DNA of 64,000 nt from Bemisia tabaci (Eukaryota; Arthropoda; Insecta; Hemiptera; Aleyrodidae). Location of the stretch: positions 3,100,001 through 3,164,000 of the forward strand of contig NC_092793.1 in assembly GCF_918797505.1 (NCBI RefSeq), read 5' to 3'. Every line of letters starts with the position of its first letter. The stretch's first letter is position 1. Below are positions 1-11,036 of the stretch, piece by piece. The position numbers were made by a program, and so were the translations under genes. The notes beneath the pieces were generated by a model. It made no database searches. It worked only from the letters and a program-made list of their open reading frames with translations, and was not told the DNA's origin.

Positions 1-19
1 TTGAATGTAGAAACAAATC

Positions 20-110
20 AGTAGCGTGGCGTGAATTGCGATCTATCGATTGCTATGCCATTTTAACCTATAGAAAATAATAGATAAATCGCAAAGTACG
101 CCACGCCACT
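20..110. mobile_element. Short MITE, GTGGCGTG family
   Basis: The two ends are inverted repeats: the left starts AGTAGCGTGGCGTG and the right, read on the other strand, starts AGTGGCGTGGCGTAC. Both are followed by a TTGCGAT(C/T)TATC motif. A longer relative is at 39165-39329, and two relatives interrupted by another element are at 2445-2817 and 35341-35763. There is no coding capacity. Confidence 0.7.
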
Positions 111-357
111 CAAACAAATTGATTTTGAAAACTATTATTAGTACCAGGGGCCTTTGGCCGCTACGCTGCCGACAACCAATACGGAAGAAAACAACGTACG
201 TAAAAAGTCGTAGAACAACTTTGTTCAAGTTATCTCCGAGATTAATGGATTCAAACACCGTCAATGTTTTAGTTTTGATCAATGTTTTTAAAATTATACA
301 CACTGTTATTCTAATGAGTTTCCGCAAATTTTCCTGAGTGATTTTAAAATAGATAAA

Positions 358-808
358 AGAAAATTTGACTTAAAACGCATAACATCCGAAATCTAAGCTC
401 AGATTCGGCTTCCTCGTGAAAAATCGATGCAATTTCATGTATCATATGTCACCATATCATGAAGGAAAGAGATTAACGTAGGCGTGTAGATTCTGACATG
501 TCATCCCGACGTGGCAACATGGGTGATTCGGAGTGGGTCAGCTGATGAGTAAGAAGAAGTTTGTTTTCTCGGAAACGGACGAACCAAATGCTTGGAGCCG
601 GCGCCTGGCGGCGTAGCTCAAACGTTTGAATTCTGTGCCTACTTCCGCATACCGGCCGGCTTTGATAGAATCTTTACGCCTACGATTACCCTCTTTTCTT
701 TATGCTATGGTAACATATGATAGTACATGAAATAGCATCGATTTTTCACGAGGAAGCCGAATCTGAGCTTAGATTTTGGGTATGATGCGTTTCAAGTTGA
801 ATTTTCTG
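358..808. mobile_element. MITE with inverted ends of about 90 bp
   Basis: The left arm (about 358-450) and right arm (about 714-808) are inverted copies. Both contain AATCTAAGCTCAGATTCGG followed by CTTCCTCGTGAAAAATCGATGC. The centre holds a GC-rich stretch around 595-660. I saw no second copy of this element in the window and no open frame worth calling. Confidence 0.7.
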
Positions 809-1087
809 AATTTGAAAATTTAAGACGGCGGACGTAGCCCAAATTGATACATCGGCTCCCATTCCATCGATTAAATTCGAATTTTTAGTCTAATTTCGAA
901 AATTCGAAAAACCAAGGTGGCGGGCGTGGCCTATAACGCTATCTCGGTTCCTGCTCGTCGGATTTTCGTAAAACTTGGTGCCAAGGGGAGGGGGGAGGAA
1001 AGAAATTTTCAAACACTGCAATCGATATGTCGCAGGCAAATAGTAAAATTAGGCATATTGTCAAATGCCTAGGCAAATAGTCAAATA

Positions 1088-1153
1088 CTAGGGGGCTATG
1101 CCCCCTGACCGCTACGCGGTCCAACCCCCTGAAGGCGCTCCGCGCCATCAATG
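1088..1153. repeat. Row of three short GC-rich hairpins
   Basis: Three consecutive near-perfect small palindromes stand out from AT-rich surroundings: GGGGGCTATGCCCCC, then GACCGCTACGCGGTC, then GGCGCTCCGCGCC. Spacing is only a few bases. The function is unknown. It could be the end of a mobile element or a structured RNA fragment. I do not recognise a family with certainty. Confidence 0.6.
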
Positions 1154-1982
1154 GGCCCTATTTTTACCTCCTATCAGTGTTAGTTTTATTTTTCCCTCGA
1201 AAATTACGATATGAGGTATACTTTACTTTTAGAATGAAATAATTTTTGGTTTTGATATATATTTTAGTTCGTTTTAATCCCTTTTTTTAAATCAGTGAAA
1301 AATTTAACATCGTCCGAGTTTCTGAATTGGTGTAATAAATGTCCTTTAATTATCATTAAAACCGAGCAGAGTCAAAAATAATTAATTGCGCGAAGTCATA
1401 TAGTTTTGCGGCGACTTTAATATATAAAATATGCGCTACAATTTTTTAAAATTTCTCGGGAGAGCCCCCTTCCCCTCCTGTCCGAAGTTTCTGGATCCGC
1501 TCGTGTTTTCGCAGGAGGAGAGGGTTAAAGAACAGAGTTTCTTTTCTGGAAAAGACACTATCTCCAGCTAAAAAGGGACATTTGTTGAAAAATCGAATTT
1601 CATCGTGTCAAGCGGATGACTAGGTAAAGGCGCACGGATTAGGAGGGTGGGCTGTAACCATGGAGTAGGTTGTCACGAGACACGAAACAGATCTCGATTG
1701 AATGACTCGTCAAACAAGACAAGAAGAGGTGATCTTTTCGCAGTCACCTCCCTCTCTCCGCTGTTCACCGCCCCGCGATTTAATGAGACGAGAGAAACCG
1801 ATAAGGGTTCATTAATATGAGATGTGTCGACGGCCCTCCACCTCCCCCCTCTCCCCCTCCCCCCCCCCCCCCCGCGCCGTCCCTTCGCCTTGATGAAATT
1901 ATAATTTTTTTGCCTCTTTTTCAAGTCCCTTGTGAGCAAGCCACTCCTGATCAGTGCTGCCAGTCTTTTTGGATATTAGGTA

Positions 1983-2268
1983 AATTGGACCTCAATTTAC
2001 AAAGAGAAACTAAAATATCTGGCGCATACATAAACACTTATGTCTATAGGACAACTGATGGTGCATACGTTATTTCTAAACTGAGCCAGATATTATTGTT
2101 CCTAATTGTCGAATGTAGTCCAATTGGACTGCATTTTGCAATTTGGAACTATAAATTCTGGTTCTTCGGGAAAAACACTTATGTGCATTGGGAAACTAAT
2201 AGCATATACGTTCTTTTTAACCCGGGCTAGAATTTGTAGTTCCAAATTGCAAAATGTAGTCCAATTAC
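1983..2268. mobile_element. Two adjacent MITE copies, ATTGGAC-GCAAAATG family
   Basis: Two back-to-back copies share inverted ends reading AATTGGAC(T/C) followed by a TTTGCAATTTGGAAC-like block. The better copy is 2121-2268, and a more degenerate one lies at about 1983-2125. Both carry the same interior (a cluster around GGGAAACTAATAGCATA and TTCTTTTTAACC). Relatives are at 37881-38082 and 45395-45537, with a partial copy near 20645-20765. Confidence 0.65.
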
Positions 2269-2291
2269 ACAGTTCCATGTCGCAGCATTAG

Positions 2292-2417
2292 TTGGACGTA
2301 CTTCTGTCAAACAGAATTACGTGCATTATGACTTGAACCCTGTTTTGCATATACTCTTATGAATCTCAGGGCTCATGTCTTAAAGCACATTGTTCTGTTT
2401 GGCAGAAATACGTCCAG
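2292..2417. mobile_element. MITE, TTGGACGTATTT family (long form)
   Basis: The terminal inverted repeats are TTGGACGTACTTCTGTCAAAC and its counterpart ending AATACGTCCAG. The interior includes CTCAGGGCTCATGTCTTAA, which is also present in the copy at 16054-16188, so the two are the same subfamily. Confidence 0.75.
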
Positions 2418-2444
2418 TTCACGTATGTCCATTGCTGTGTTTCG

Positions 2445-2817
2445 CAGTGGCGTGGTGTGCTTTGCGATATCGTCACCTTCCAGGCAAAGTATCACAAGCG
2501 CCATGCGACGTTTAAAAATTCCCGCCGCCATTTTATTTCTTTACTGAGAAATTTTTCGTTGAATCTGTTTGGAAATTTCACTAAATTTTATCGGCAGCAC
2601 AAAGAAAATTCAGTGAAATTTTCGGACAGCTTCGTTGAACAATTTCTCTGTAAAAAAATGTAAAGGCGACGGAAATTTTTAAACGTCGTATGGCGCTTGT
2701 GATACTTTGCCTGGAAGGTGACGATATATCGATTGATGAGATTTAAACCCGTGGAAAAGGATTGATTATCATGGTGTTCGCATCGAAAACCTTGACAATC
2801 GACCGTTTACCGCGCTT
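2445..2817. mobile_element. Composite: GTGGCGTG MITE interrupted by a CGTCACCTTCC MITE
   Basis: The outer element begins CAGTGGCGTGGTGTGCTTTGCGAT at 2445 and resumes after 2723 with a segment (GTGGAAAAGGATTGAT... GTGTTCGCA) that is continuous in the uninterrupted copy at 39165-39329. The inner element, 2471-2723, has long inverted ends starting CGTCACCTTCCAGGCAAAGT and is flanked on both sides by ATAT, consistent with a 4-bp target duplication. The right end of the outer element is lost. The same composite occurs at 35341-35763. Confidence 0.75.
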
Positions 2818-3379
2818 ATTAGTGCCTTCTAAGTCCCTCCCACAAAAATTCTTAGTTCCGCCTGCGTCTTCCCCCAATGCAAAGCTTTTGCTCTATCACT
2901 ATACCTAGATCACCGATTAATCGAGAAGATACCAAACTCAGGACTGCCACTTTTGAAAAGGACAAATATTTACTGGTTTTAAGCAGAGATCAATTTTTGG
3001 ATTCTACTTTTATGACTGAAAATTGCTCTACGTGCCTGGATAGCTGGTTGGGAACTAACTTTAAATATTTTCATAGTTTAAAGATTGATATTTTCTAGAG
3101 AAAACGGCAAACGATGACATGAAAAAGTTCGAACTCTGCAGCATCAGTGAAACTGGCAACCCTGTTTTCAGTGTTCCACCTGTACGGCACCGAGCTCTCA
3201 GCTTCAAAGTGAATTTTGACTCTAAAGCGCCTCTTCCCACCGATTTTTCCTTCGGATTTTTTCCTTTACCTTGAGAAGTGAAAAGTCTTGGGGCCTGAAA
3301 GCTCCCTTCGAGGGCGGACCACAATCCTCCCGGAAGGAGGAGCCTCGATCGCGGCCCTCTCCGGTTGGTGCTTACAAAT

Positions 3380-3457
3380 CGACGTATTCATGCTAAAAGG
3401 AACTATGTGCATAGGGTTTGCGTGTAACATAGTTCCTTTTAGCATAAATACGTCCAA
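3380..3457. mobile_element. MITE hairpin, GGACGTATT family (short form)
   Basis: A near-perfect palindrome of about 78 bp. The left arm is GACGTATTCATGCTAAAAGG and the right arm is its inverse, ending TAGCATAAATACGTCC, with a loop around GCATAGGGTTTGCG. It is related to the copies at 53188-53552 and 18009-18060. Confidence 0.75.
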
Positions 3458-3865
3458 ATGATCCACCGTGCTAATTCCTTTCAACTCCGAGCAGCCCGAT
3501 TCTCTTACAAAAATCTCGAATATTCATCTAATAAGCTTAATGACAAATTATTTTAGACTACTTACACGAGCCAACATACGAGGCCACTTCATTGAATATA
3601 GGGACCCAGGAGGTACATCTTTTTTACTTATTGGTATAGCGAAAGTGGGAGAGATTTTCAAGGAATAGTAATGGCTGTAAGTGACTGACTGAAACATAAT
3701 CACCTTTTTCCTCAAATTTCCATGAGTTAAGTGAAGAAATATTCTGGAGTCATTTCATCCTTTTTTATTTTCCAATTGTTATGATTTGATTTTTTGTGCA
3801 AAAGATTCTCTCGATCGAGGATCATTTCTGTGGACTTCACATTCACAATTTCTGATCAAGTTCGC

Positions 3866-4203
3866 CTCCCGAGTAGCGCAGATTGCAATAAGTAGCAATT
3901 GCATGGTATAAATATTGCAATTCCTTTGAGTGTTATGCTTGTTGCCTAGCTCCTATTTGAAGGGGCCCCATTTATTTTGAAACTTATTGCAATGAAATTG
4001 AAATAAGTTGCAATATTTCATTGCATTGCATATTGCCTATTTTTCTGACATATGGAGCTCATTTTGTTGATTGTTTGAAATCGGCATAATTTGACTAAAT
4101 GATATAAAAATATTGCAATTTAATGGTGAAAAAAATTACAATTTATTGAAATGAAATTGCAATTAAATTTCAATATTTTTGTCGCGCTGTGCTACCTTGG
4201 GGA
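3866..4203. mobile_element. MITE rich in ATTGCAAT motifs
   Basis: The inverted ends (CTCCCGAGTAGCGCA on the left; the right read in reverse gives CTCCCCAAGGTAGCACAGCG) enclose repeated ATTGCAAT/TTGCAATA motifs. It resembles the element at 15306-15640 in organisation, with subterminal short repeats and TAGC/CAAG-type ends. Confidence 0.55.
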
Positions 4204-4512
4204 GCCTTGATGATCACCTCGTTGAACATCAAAGCGAGCACGTTTTTCCGAATCCCAAATGAACAGCTTGAAGGATAAGTGGGATAAGAGCAGTTTTTGC
4301 AAATTTCGAGAAAAATATGACTAAAATGTCAAAATTAAATAGAGCCTCATGGCGGAAAGATTGTTTAAAGAGACTTTTTGATGCTTAAAAATTGGACTTT
4401 AGCCATGGATTTTCGGAGCATATAGTTCAAGACTAGTTTTAGTTGGAATCATGAATATCTCAATTTTTCAGGAACGGCATGTATGCGCCTTGTTCTCCAA
4501 GTCCCTTAAATC

Positions 4513-4773
4513 ATATCGACGGTGCAAGTCGGCAATCACATAACTCGGTTTGCGACGTCGCAGACTTCCTGCCATACTTTATTTTTTACACCGAAAACTA
4601 CTCAACGGATATTCTTCAAAACTGCTGTGATTATTCTTCTCTGTGCAAAGAAAATTCTGCAAGAACTTTAAGGAATTATGTCAATTTGTTCTCCTTTAAA
4701 AAAATAACATAGAGGCGGAGATTTTCAGACACCGCAAACGAGTTATGTGATTGCCGACCTACACCGTCGATAT
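4513..4773. mobile_element. MITE, ATCGACGGTG family
   Basis: The ends are inverted: ATATCGACGGTG... on the left and ...CACCGTCGATAT on the right. The subterminal block GCGACGTCGCAGACTTCCTG is shared with the copies at 7181-7438, 27911-28163, 31238-31490 and 47586-47843. The interior is AT-rich and non-coding. Confidence 0.75.
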
Positions 4774-5274
4774 TTAATTTGTTAAAAAAAAACTCTCTGT
4801 ATGGTTGAGAAGCAGTTTTTAAAAACTGTAAAAATATAAATTGTAAAATTGATGGAGAGGATTCCCTATCTTTCCTCGCAGCAGAGGAAGTGGAAAAAGC
4901 ATTCCTGCAATTACAAAGAATAATTGGGAATCGTGTAGCATTATAAATATCCACACACATTTCTCTCAGAATTTCGTCTTGTGTATAAAAATTCATCGAC
5001 AAAAATAAAGTATTTTCTGTTATTAAAAATTAAATGCATTGGTTGATCTTCCTCTATCGATTTGTAAACTTACGTATGGTTCGTGGGCACTGGCTGTAAA
5101 GACCGGAATCTGGCAAAGATTCCCGATATACGATGCAGTAATTATGTTGAATAGTGTATTTATAAATATAGATAGTCATTAACACAGCTATTTTGGATTG
5201 AAAAGTAGGGTATTAATCGCATGAGTGCATATCAAAGCAATCCTATAAGCACAAAAGTTTATATAAATTCAATA

Positions 5275-5826
5275 ATGGACCACTAGACAAGGTACGAATT
5301 TCAGCATTCTGATTCATGTTTCTTAACCAAAATTTCACGTAAAACACGATGCGCACAACGAAAATTACCGAAATCAACTCCTTACGAAGATATTTAATGA
5401 TTCCTGATGCGTAAATTCAAACCACCCGCTCATGAAAACTCAATACTCTACGTGATTCACATTGCGCGCTAAACGTTATCATGACAGTATCTGCGATTTA
5501 AAAATCTGGCAACCTCAATTTTGACGCTTTGGCTCAGCTATAGCAAATTGCTCATAAATTGAACAACACATGGTGGGAAATGAGCATTGCTCAATTAAGA
5601 AGCTTGCTGAAACCGTTGTACTGCGCGATTTGACTCACGTAGAGCTTTGAGTTTCTTGTGAGCGGGCAGTTCAAATTCCTCGTACCCAATGTGAAATAAA
5701 AACGTTGATATCTTCGTTAGGAGTTAGTTTCAGTAATATCCATTGCGCTAATCGTGTTCTACGTGAAATTCTGGTTAAGAAACATGTATCAGATCGCTTA
5801 AATTCGTACCTTGTCTAGTGGTCCAT
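5275..5826. mobile_element. Long MITE (about 550 bp), TGGACCACTAGAC family
   Basis: Inverted arms of roughly 180 bp begin AATGGACCACTAGACAAGG on the left and end TTGTCTAGTGGTCCATT on the right. They include mirrored TTCTTAACCAAAATTTCACG and GAAATTCTGGTTAAGAA blocks. A second copy, with its left arm truncated at a poly-T run, is at 42725-43140. Confidence 0.8.
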
Positions 5827-5999
5827 TGTAATTACCACTTTAACACGTTATGAACGGGGTCGGACTAAACCGGGTGAAGAGATGGCGATCGCAACCTGTG
5901 CTCCTGAACCTCCTGAATGATAATGATGATAGGATGTGCACAAATAGAGGAGAATTTAGTGACAAACAAAATCACAAGACTTCCTGTGAAACTCATTCT

Positions 6000-6300
6000 A
6001 TGCCGACGAGATATCGCTCGGATTCAAGAGAAAAGTTAAAAAATGAGGCCCGACCACGCCTCTCCGATTATCGGCTGGGTTGCTTACGTAGCCCTTGAAT
6101 CACCTCTACTAATATGACAAACGGAAACAAACACAATGAGAACAGAAACACACACAATCCGTTGCACGTTGCACGTTGATTTGACGGCGAGGAGATACAA
6201 CTATTCGTACTTAATGGATGTCCGTGTTGCATCTGTAAAATTGAAGGCGCGATGGACAGAGACATGAATTCGCAATGATCCGCTCTCTACTGTCAAACGC
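6000..6300. repeat. Copy of a dispersed unit of about 275 bp
   Basis: It contains the landmarks GAGATACAACTATTCGTACTT, GTCCGTGTTGCATCTG and TTGAAGGCGCGATGG, and upstream the AAAGTTAAAAAATGAGGCCCG block. The same landmarks recur as a tandem dimer at 9035-9490 and on the opposite strand at 36900-37150. There is no coding capacity. The class (satellite-like, SINE-like or MITE interior) is undetermined. Confidence 0.6.
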
Positions 6301-7180
6301 TGTATGCTGTACGCTTTACTGTCGCTGTTCAAAAACGAAGCCCTGATACGTCTCTTCTATCTTCGCCTTGTTGACATTCGGTTTTCTCTCGGAGTTGTTT
6401 TTTTAAAATCTTCAAGTTTTTTAACAGCTTTTTGTCTCTCTCTTTCTCTCCCTCTTTCCCTCCCCCTCACAAACGTTTCCACTAACGTCACTCAACTCAC
6501 TTTGCATGAGATGTATGTGTTTCTTTACTTGTCAATTGAAAAAAGTGTGGCTAATTCACATTTTATTTTAAGAGTTGCCGCGATGATTCGAGTCACTTTC
6601 ATACTGGCCCTACGAAACTTTTTCAAGACGAAAGACAATTTCTCCGCTGAAAAATATACATTTAATTTACTAACCAAAACGGGGGATTTGTCCCCAGCAT
6701 GCGTTAACTGATGTCAGTCTCTTCCGAATTGGAAATTGGAAACATTCGTCCACTGTCATTTCAAAAGGCTCGGAGCAGAATAAGAATTTTTCCCATTGCT
6801 CCCTCTCAAAAATGTATTAAGCGAGCGTATAAAGAGCAAAGCTAATAAAATATTGTTTGGAGGTTTCGTTGAAAATTGGCCTGGCAAGATCTCATAACTG
6901 AAGCGGAGGATCGTGTCCGTATTTCAGCGCGGGGCTTTGAAGTGGGCCCTCGAAACTGCGGGGCGCGTGACAGGGTGACAACCCCGGGTGATGCTTCAAA
7001 GTTGGCGGCTTTGACATCGACACCTGCCAATATACCCTTATTTACCGCATTACTGTTCCCTCTGTTTGGTTGAAACTCCTTGGTAGAGGACGAATAAGTC
7101 AAGGACTCAACCTCGCTACGAGAATGTCAAAATTTAAGGACAAGAATTTTAGTTCATATAGGTACTAGAATTTTCTACAA

Positions 7181-7438
7181 ATCGACGGTGAAACTACCAA
7201 ACCACGTATCTCGGTTTGCGACGTCGCAGACTTCCTGTCATACTTTATTTTTTAAATGAACAACTACTTAACGTCCAGTCTCGAAAATTTTAGTGATTTT
7301 TCCTCATCGTGCGGAGAAAATTCTGTGAAAATTTCAAGGAATGATATTGATTTGGTCTACTTCAAAAAAATAAAATGCGAGCGTAGATTTTTAAACACCG
7401 CAAACGAGATACACGTGGTTTGGTAGTTTCACCGTCGA
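7181..7438. mobile_element. MITE, ATCGACGGTG family
   Basis: The ends ATCGACGGTGAAACTACCAA and, inverted, TTTGGTAGTTTCACCGTCGA are near-perfect over about 60 bp, through the GACGTCGCAGACTTCCTGTC block. This is the best-preserved copy of the family in the window. Confidence 0.8.
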
Positions 7439-9034
7439 AATATAGACTCAGCTAGTGCTTAGGAATATAACGCCAAGAATCCTTGTGGCAATGACCTTTA
7501 AAACGCAATTTTCAAAATATCTGGAGAAAATGGTTGAAATACTCATTTTACGAAATCCTTTTGGCTATCCCTAGTTTTATGGCCCCGAATCCTCCCTAGC
7601 CCCCCTAGGAGAGTAACCCGGGGGGGGGGGGGGGTGACCATTTTAATAGATGGGGCTACCTTCCGAATGGCAAATTAATTGCATCCATATTGAAGAACAC
7701 AACAAATTTAAGCCTTAATTGATCCTCAGGAGTTGACATCGACTCATTCAATGTCCGAAAGTAACCCCCTAAAGAGGAGGGCGGTGCTCCCTCCAAAAAT
7801 TGCTCATGGGTCGCAAAATTGACGTAGATTCTCTGAAAAAGAATTATAAAGTATGCAAGGTAATGGAACTACAAGAAATCCGAATTTCGTGGCCTCGGAT
7901 CTTTCTTGATCTCCGCTTGGAAGTTTAGGGTGGGAAGCTACTTTTCGAGTTTTCAAGAATTTGGGAGGGGGGGGGGTGTCAGAGTTTCGGGTTCAGAATT
8001 GGTCGATTTCTCATTGTTACACAATCAGGGAGAGTCTTTTCATAATTGCCTATTTTGAACCCCGTATTTTAGATGCAGACCCTCCCCCCTATATATCCCA
8101 GGGGAGAACAGGGGAGCTCGAGAAGAGCATGAAATTCGGATTCCTTGGTATCATTTCCGTAGAATACAATCTTTTTCGTAGACTCTCCGTCGAGTTTGCA
8201 ACCAAGGAGAAATTTGTAGAGGGAGCACCAGTCTCCCCTTTAGGAAATCACATTTGGGCCTAGGGTGGGCCGCTTTGGATTTTTAGCCGTCAATTTAAAG
8301 TGAATTTTTCGTACTTTTCGATTCTGATGCAATTGAATCTCAATTCGGTCGGGACCCCGACTTTTAGAATCATGCCCCCCTTTACCTGATAGGAGTCGGG
8401 GGGGGGGGGGGAGTCCCGACCATGAAATTCGGATTCCTTGGGACAGATTCCCCATCCCATCCCTCGGTCCTTGACTTCGTGCCACCCAAAACAAACAAGA
8501 AAACAGCCTGTTACGGGTGTATTGTCATTTTGCGCTCAACCGGAGTAGTCCCCGCTCAGGCGCGGACTGGCCATGACGCCAAAAACGCGCCCCTCTGTCA
8601 GATAGTAGATTTAATTGGAAGGGAAAAAATTACGACCGAGAAAATATACGGAAAATTTCTTAAATTAACAAAAGGAGAGAGAATAAAGAGTAAAGAAATG
8701 TGCTCGTGCGCAAGATGTGGTGAACAGAGGTCCAAAAACGACTTTCTGAAGCGAAAGCATTTTTCTGTGAAATTTTCTCCTTTTTGTTGACAAACAGGAG
8801 TATTATCATCCCCCTCCCCCTCCTTCATCCGCTATGTGTAACTCCTTTAAAAATGATGGTTGGTTCGGTTTTTAGACGTATGCACCCTTTACAGAGCTCT
8901 TGAGAGACCTTTAAATATATATCTCCCTTTTCAAAATGACTATTGATTTACACATACCACAGCATACCTCCAGCAAACTTAACCCTAACTTATCTCAAAT
9001 TTCAAAAATAAGAGACATTTAAACGCGATAAAAG

Positions 9035-9490
9035 TATTCGCGCAAAATGGACGTCCACATTGCATTTGAAAAATTTAAGGCGCGACGGCGCGGCGTGAGT
9101 CGTGAACTCTCAATGATCTGCTCCGTGCTGCTAGTGAGATTCGGGAGAAAAGTTAAAAAACGAGGCCCAAATACATGTCCCCTATCTTCGGTTGTATTAC
9201 TCAAGTAGTGCTTGAAGCACCACTACGAATAAGACGAACGGAAACGAACACAATATGGAAATAGAGGGAGGGAAAGGATGCGCGTTTACGACGGCGCAGA
9301 GATACAACTATTCGTACTTGATGTTCGTCCGTGCTGCATCTGAAAAATTGAAGGCGAGATAACGCGATGCGTGAACTCTCAATGCTCTGCTACACGCTGT
9401 TAATGAGGTGTCGCTCAGATTCGGTAGATTAGTTAAAAAAGAGGCCCGAGTACGTCTCTCCCGTCTTCGTCTGTGTTGATACTCGATTTT
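9035..9490. repeat. Tandem pair of the dispersed unit of about 275 bp
   Basis: Two successive units can be aligned: the GTCCACATTGCAT... block near 9050 corresponds to the GTCCGTGCTGCAT... block near 9325, giving a period near 275 bp. Each unit is followed by AACTCTCAATG(A/C)TCTGCT and an AGTTAAAAAA(C)GAGGCCC block. Related to 6000-6300 and 36900-37150. Confidence 0.65.
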
Positions 9491-10164
9491 TTCTTCTTTT
9501 TTCAGGTTCATAACTGATTCTTTTTCAGGATGGATTTACAGGCCCACATCTTTAGCTCGTGTAAACCGCAGCACTGGCTCGGTTCTTTCAGAAATAACGA
9601 TGCTCGGCTGCGTCCAGTGGCATTTTGCATTAATATTTAATTTTTTTTTTAAATTTCAAAAGTCTATCGGTTACTTTAATGCTTTCAATTTCGCAATTTT
9701 TTCTCTGTACGATTAATCAACTTTGAACCTGAAAATAGCGTGAACTACTGCTGCTTTGACAAAATTGTCTGAACTCCCCTTCACGTAGGGGATGCCTTAC
9801 CGGGAAATATCACATTACGCCCTTTTAAACAGCCAAGGGTCTACGCCCTCAGATGCAAGTCAGTCCGACCCTGTACAAAATTCCTCCTCTCCTGAGGGAA
9901 AATCGACAAAAATTTAGAGTTTTCGCCATTTTTGAGGCTATTAATGTTACATTCATTAAATTCATTTTCCGGAACCTACTTTATGCAGGGTACCTAAAGT
10001 TAAAAATACATATTAATTTTCATTTTTTCTTGAAACTGAGTGTTTGGATTAGATTCCTCACATCCTTTCAAAACGATAAATTGTGAAAATTATTGCCGAG
10101 GCCACGAGATGACCAAAGTTTTAACAGTTCGAGAACGAAAGCAAACTTTAGACAACATGGTGCC

Positions 10165-10395
10165 ATATATCGATGACTAAATTGCGAAACCATGTATCTC
10201 CGTTTGCAACGTTGCAGACATCCCGCCACATTTCATTTTTTCTTTGAAAATCTAGTCAATGAGATTTCTTGAAAACTGCCTTGACTTTTTTTTTCTATTG
10301 GCAAATTATTCTCCATAAATTCATGGTTTCGCACTTATGCTGTTGATTCACCGCCTTAAGTAAAAAGTAACCGAGTCACATTAGCAATCGATGAA
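10165..10395. mobile_element. Degenerate MITE, ATCGACGGTG family
   Basis: The left part retains CCATGTATCTCCGTTTGCAACGTTGCAGACAT, a diverged form of the family block. The right end is only weakly recognisable (AATCGATGA near 10386). An old copy. Confidence 0.45.
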
Positions 10396-11036
10396 TTTCA
10401 CTTGAAAATGTGTTTCTTTACTGAAGCACAAAGGTTGTGCGGATTTTTTATGTTGAAAATTTCAGAAAATTTGTCATAAGGCATTGAGGAAATTAAAATG
10501 ATCTGATTTACCACGATGAACAGCTACTAAATCATCCGATAAAATTTGGCAATGCCTGGTGTGACTTTGTTTCTTCCTGCTCAAAATACGGTCCATGTAT
10601 TTCTATTCTCCTCACATCATCACATATTTTCTCCACACCCCACCCTTTTCCTACCCAATCGTTTAAGTCCCCGGATAAAAATGGAGACTCCTGATGATCT
10701 GAGGTGTGTTAAAGGCGATCGAAGCAAGGAGAGTGTAGTATGTTCTACATCCGTCAAATTTATTATAAAAAATATCCCTAATTTTTTGTCTCGCGGTGTT
10801 TTCCTCTACATTTCGACGGAAAAAACTGTTCATCTTCCCGTAGGCCCAAAGAAAAATTTAATTCCATCCTTAAGTTTACATGTACTTTTCTCTCTTCTAA
10901 TCAGCATGTGTGTTTCTTTTTTTTGTTTCTGGTGCATCCCTCGGAATTCTTGGATTCAAAAATCGATGGTCTTCCTGGACAACGCAAATCGTCAATTAAA
11001 AAATTGGGATCGTTCAATTAAACGGGACACTTGATT

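Noticed and set aside
1817..2230. Open frame of 137 codons beginning with a proline run
   Set aside because: The proline run is simply the poly-C tract at 1846-1873, and the rest is translated MITE sequence shared with 37881-38082 and 45395-45537.
10546..11034. Longest uncharacterised plus-strand open frame (162 codons)
   Set aside because: It has no recognisable domain, a composition typical of AT-rich non-coding DNA, and its end runs toward the CCGGAAA array. No splice or promoter context supports it.
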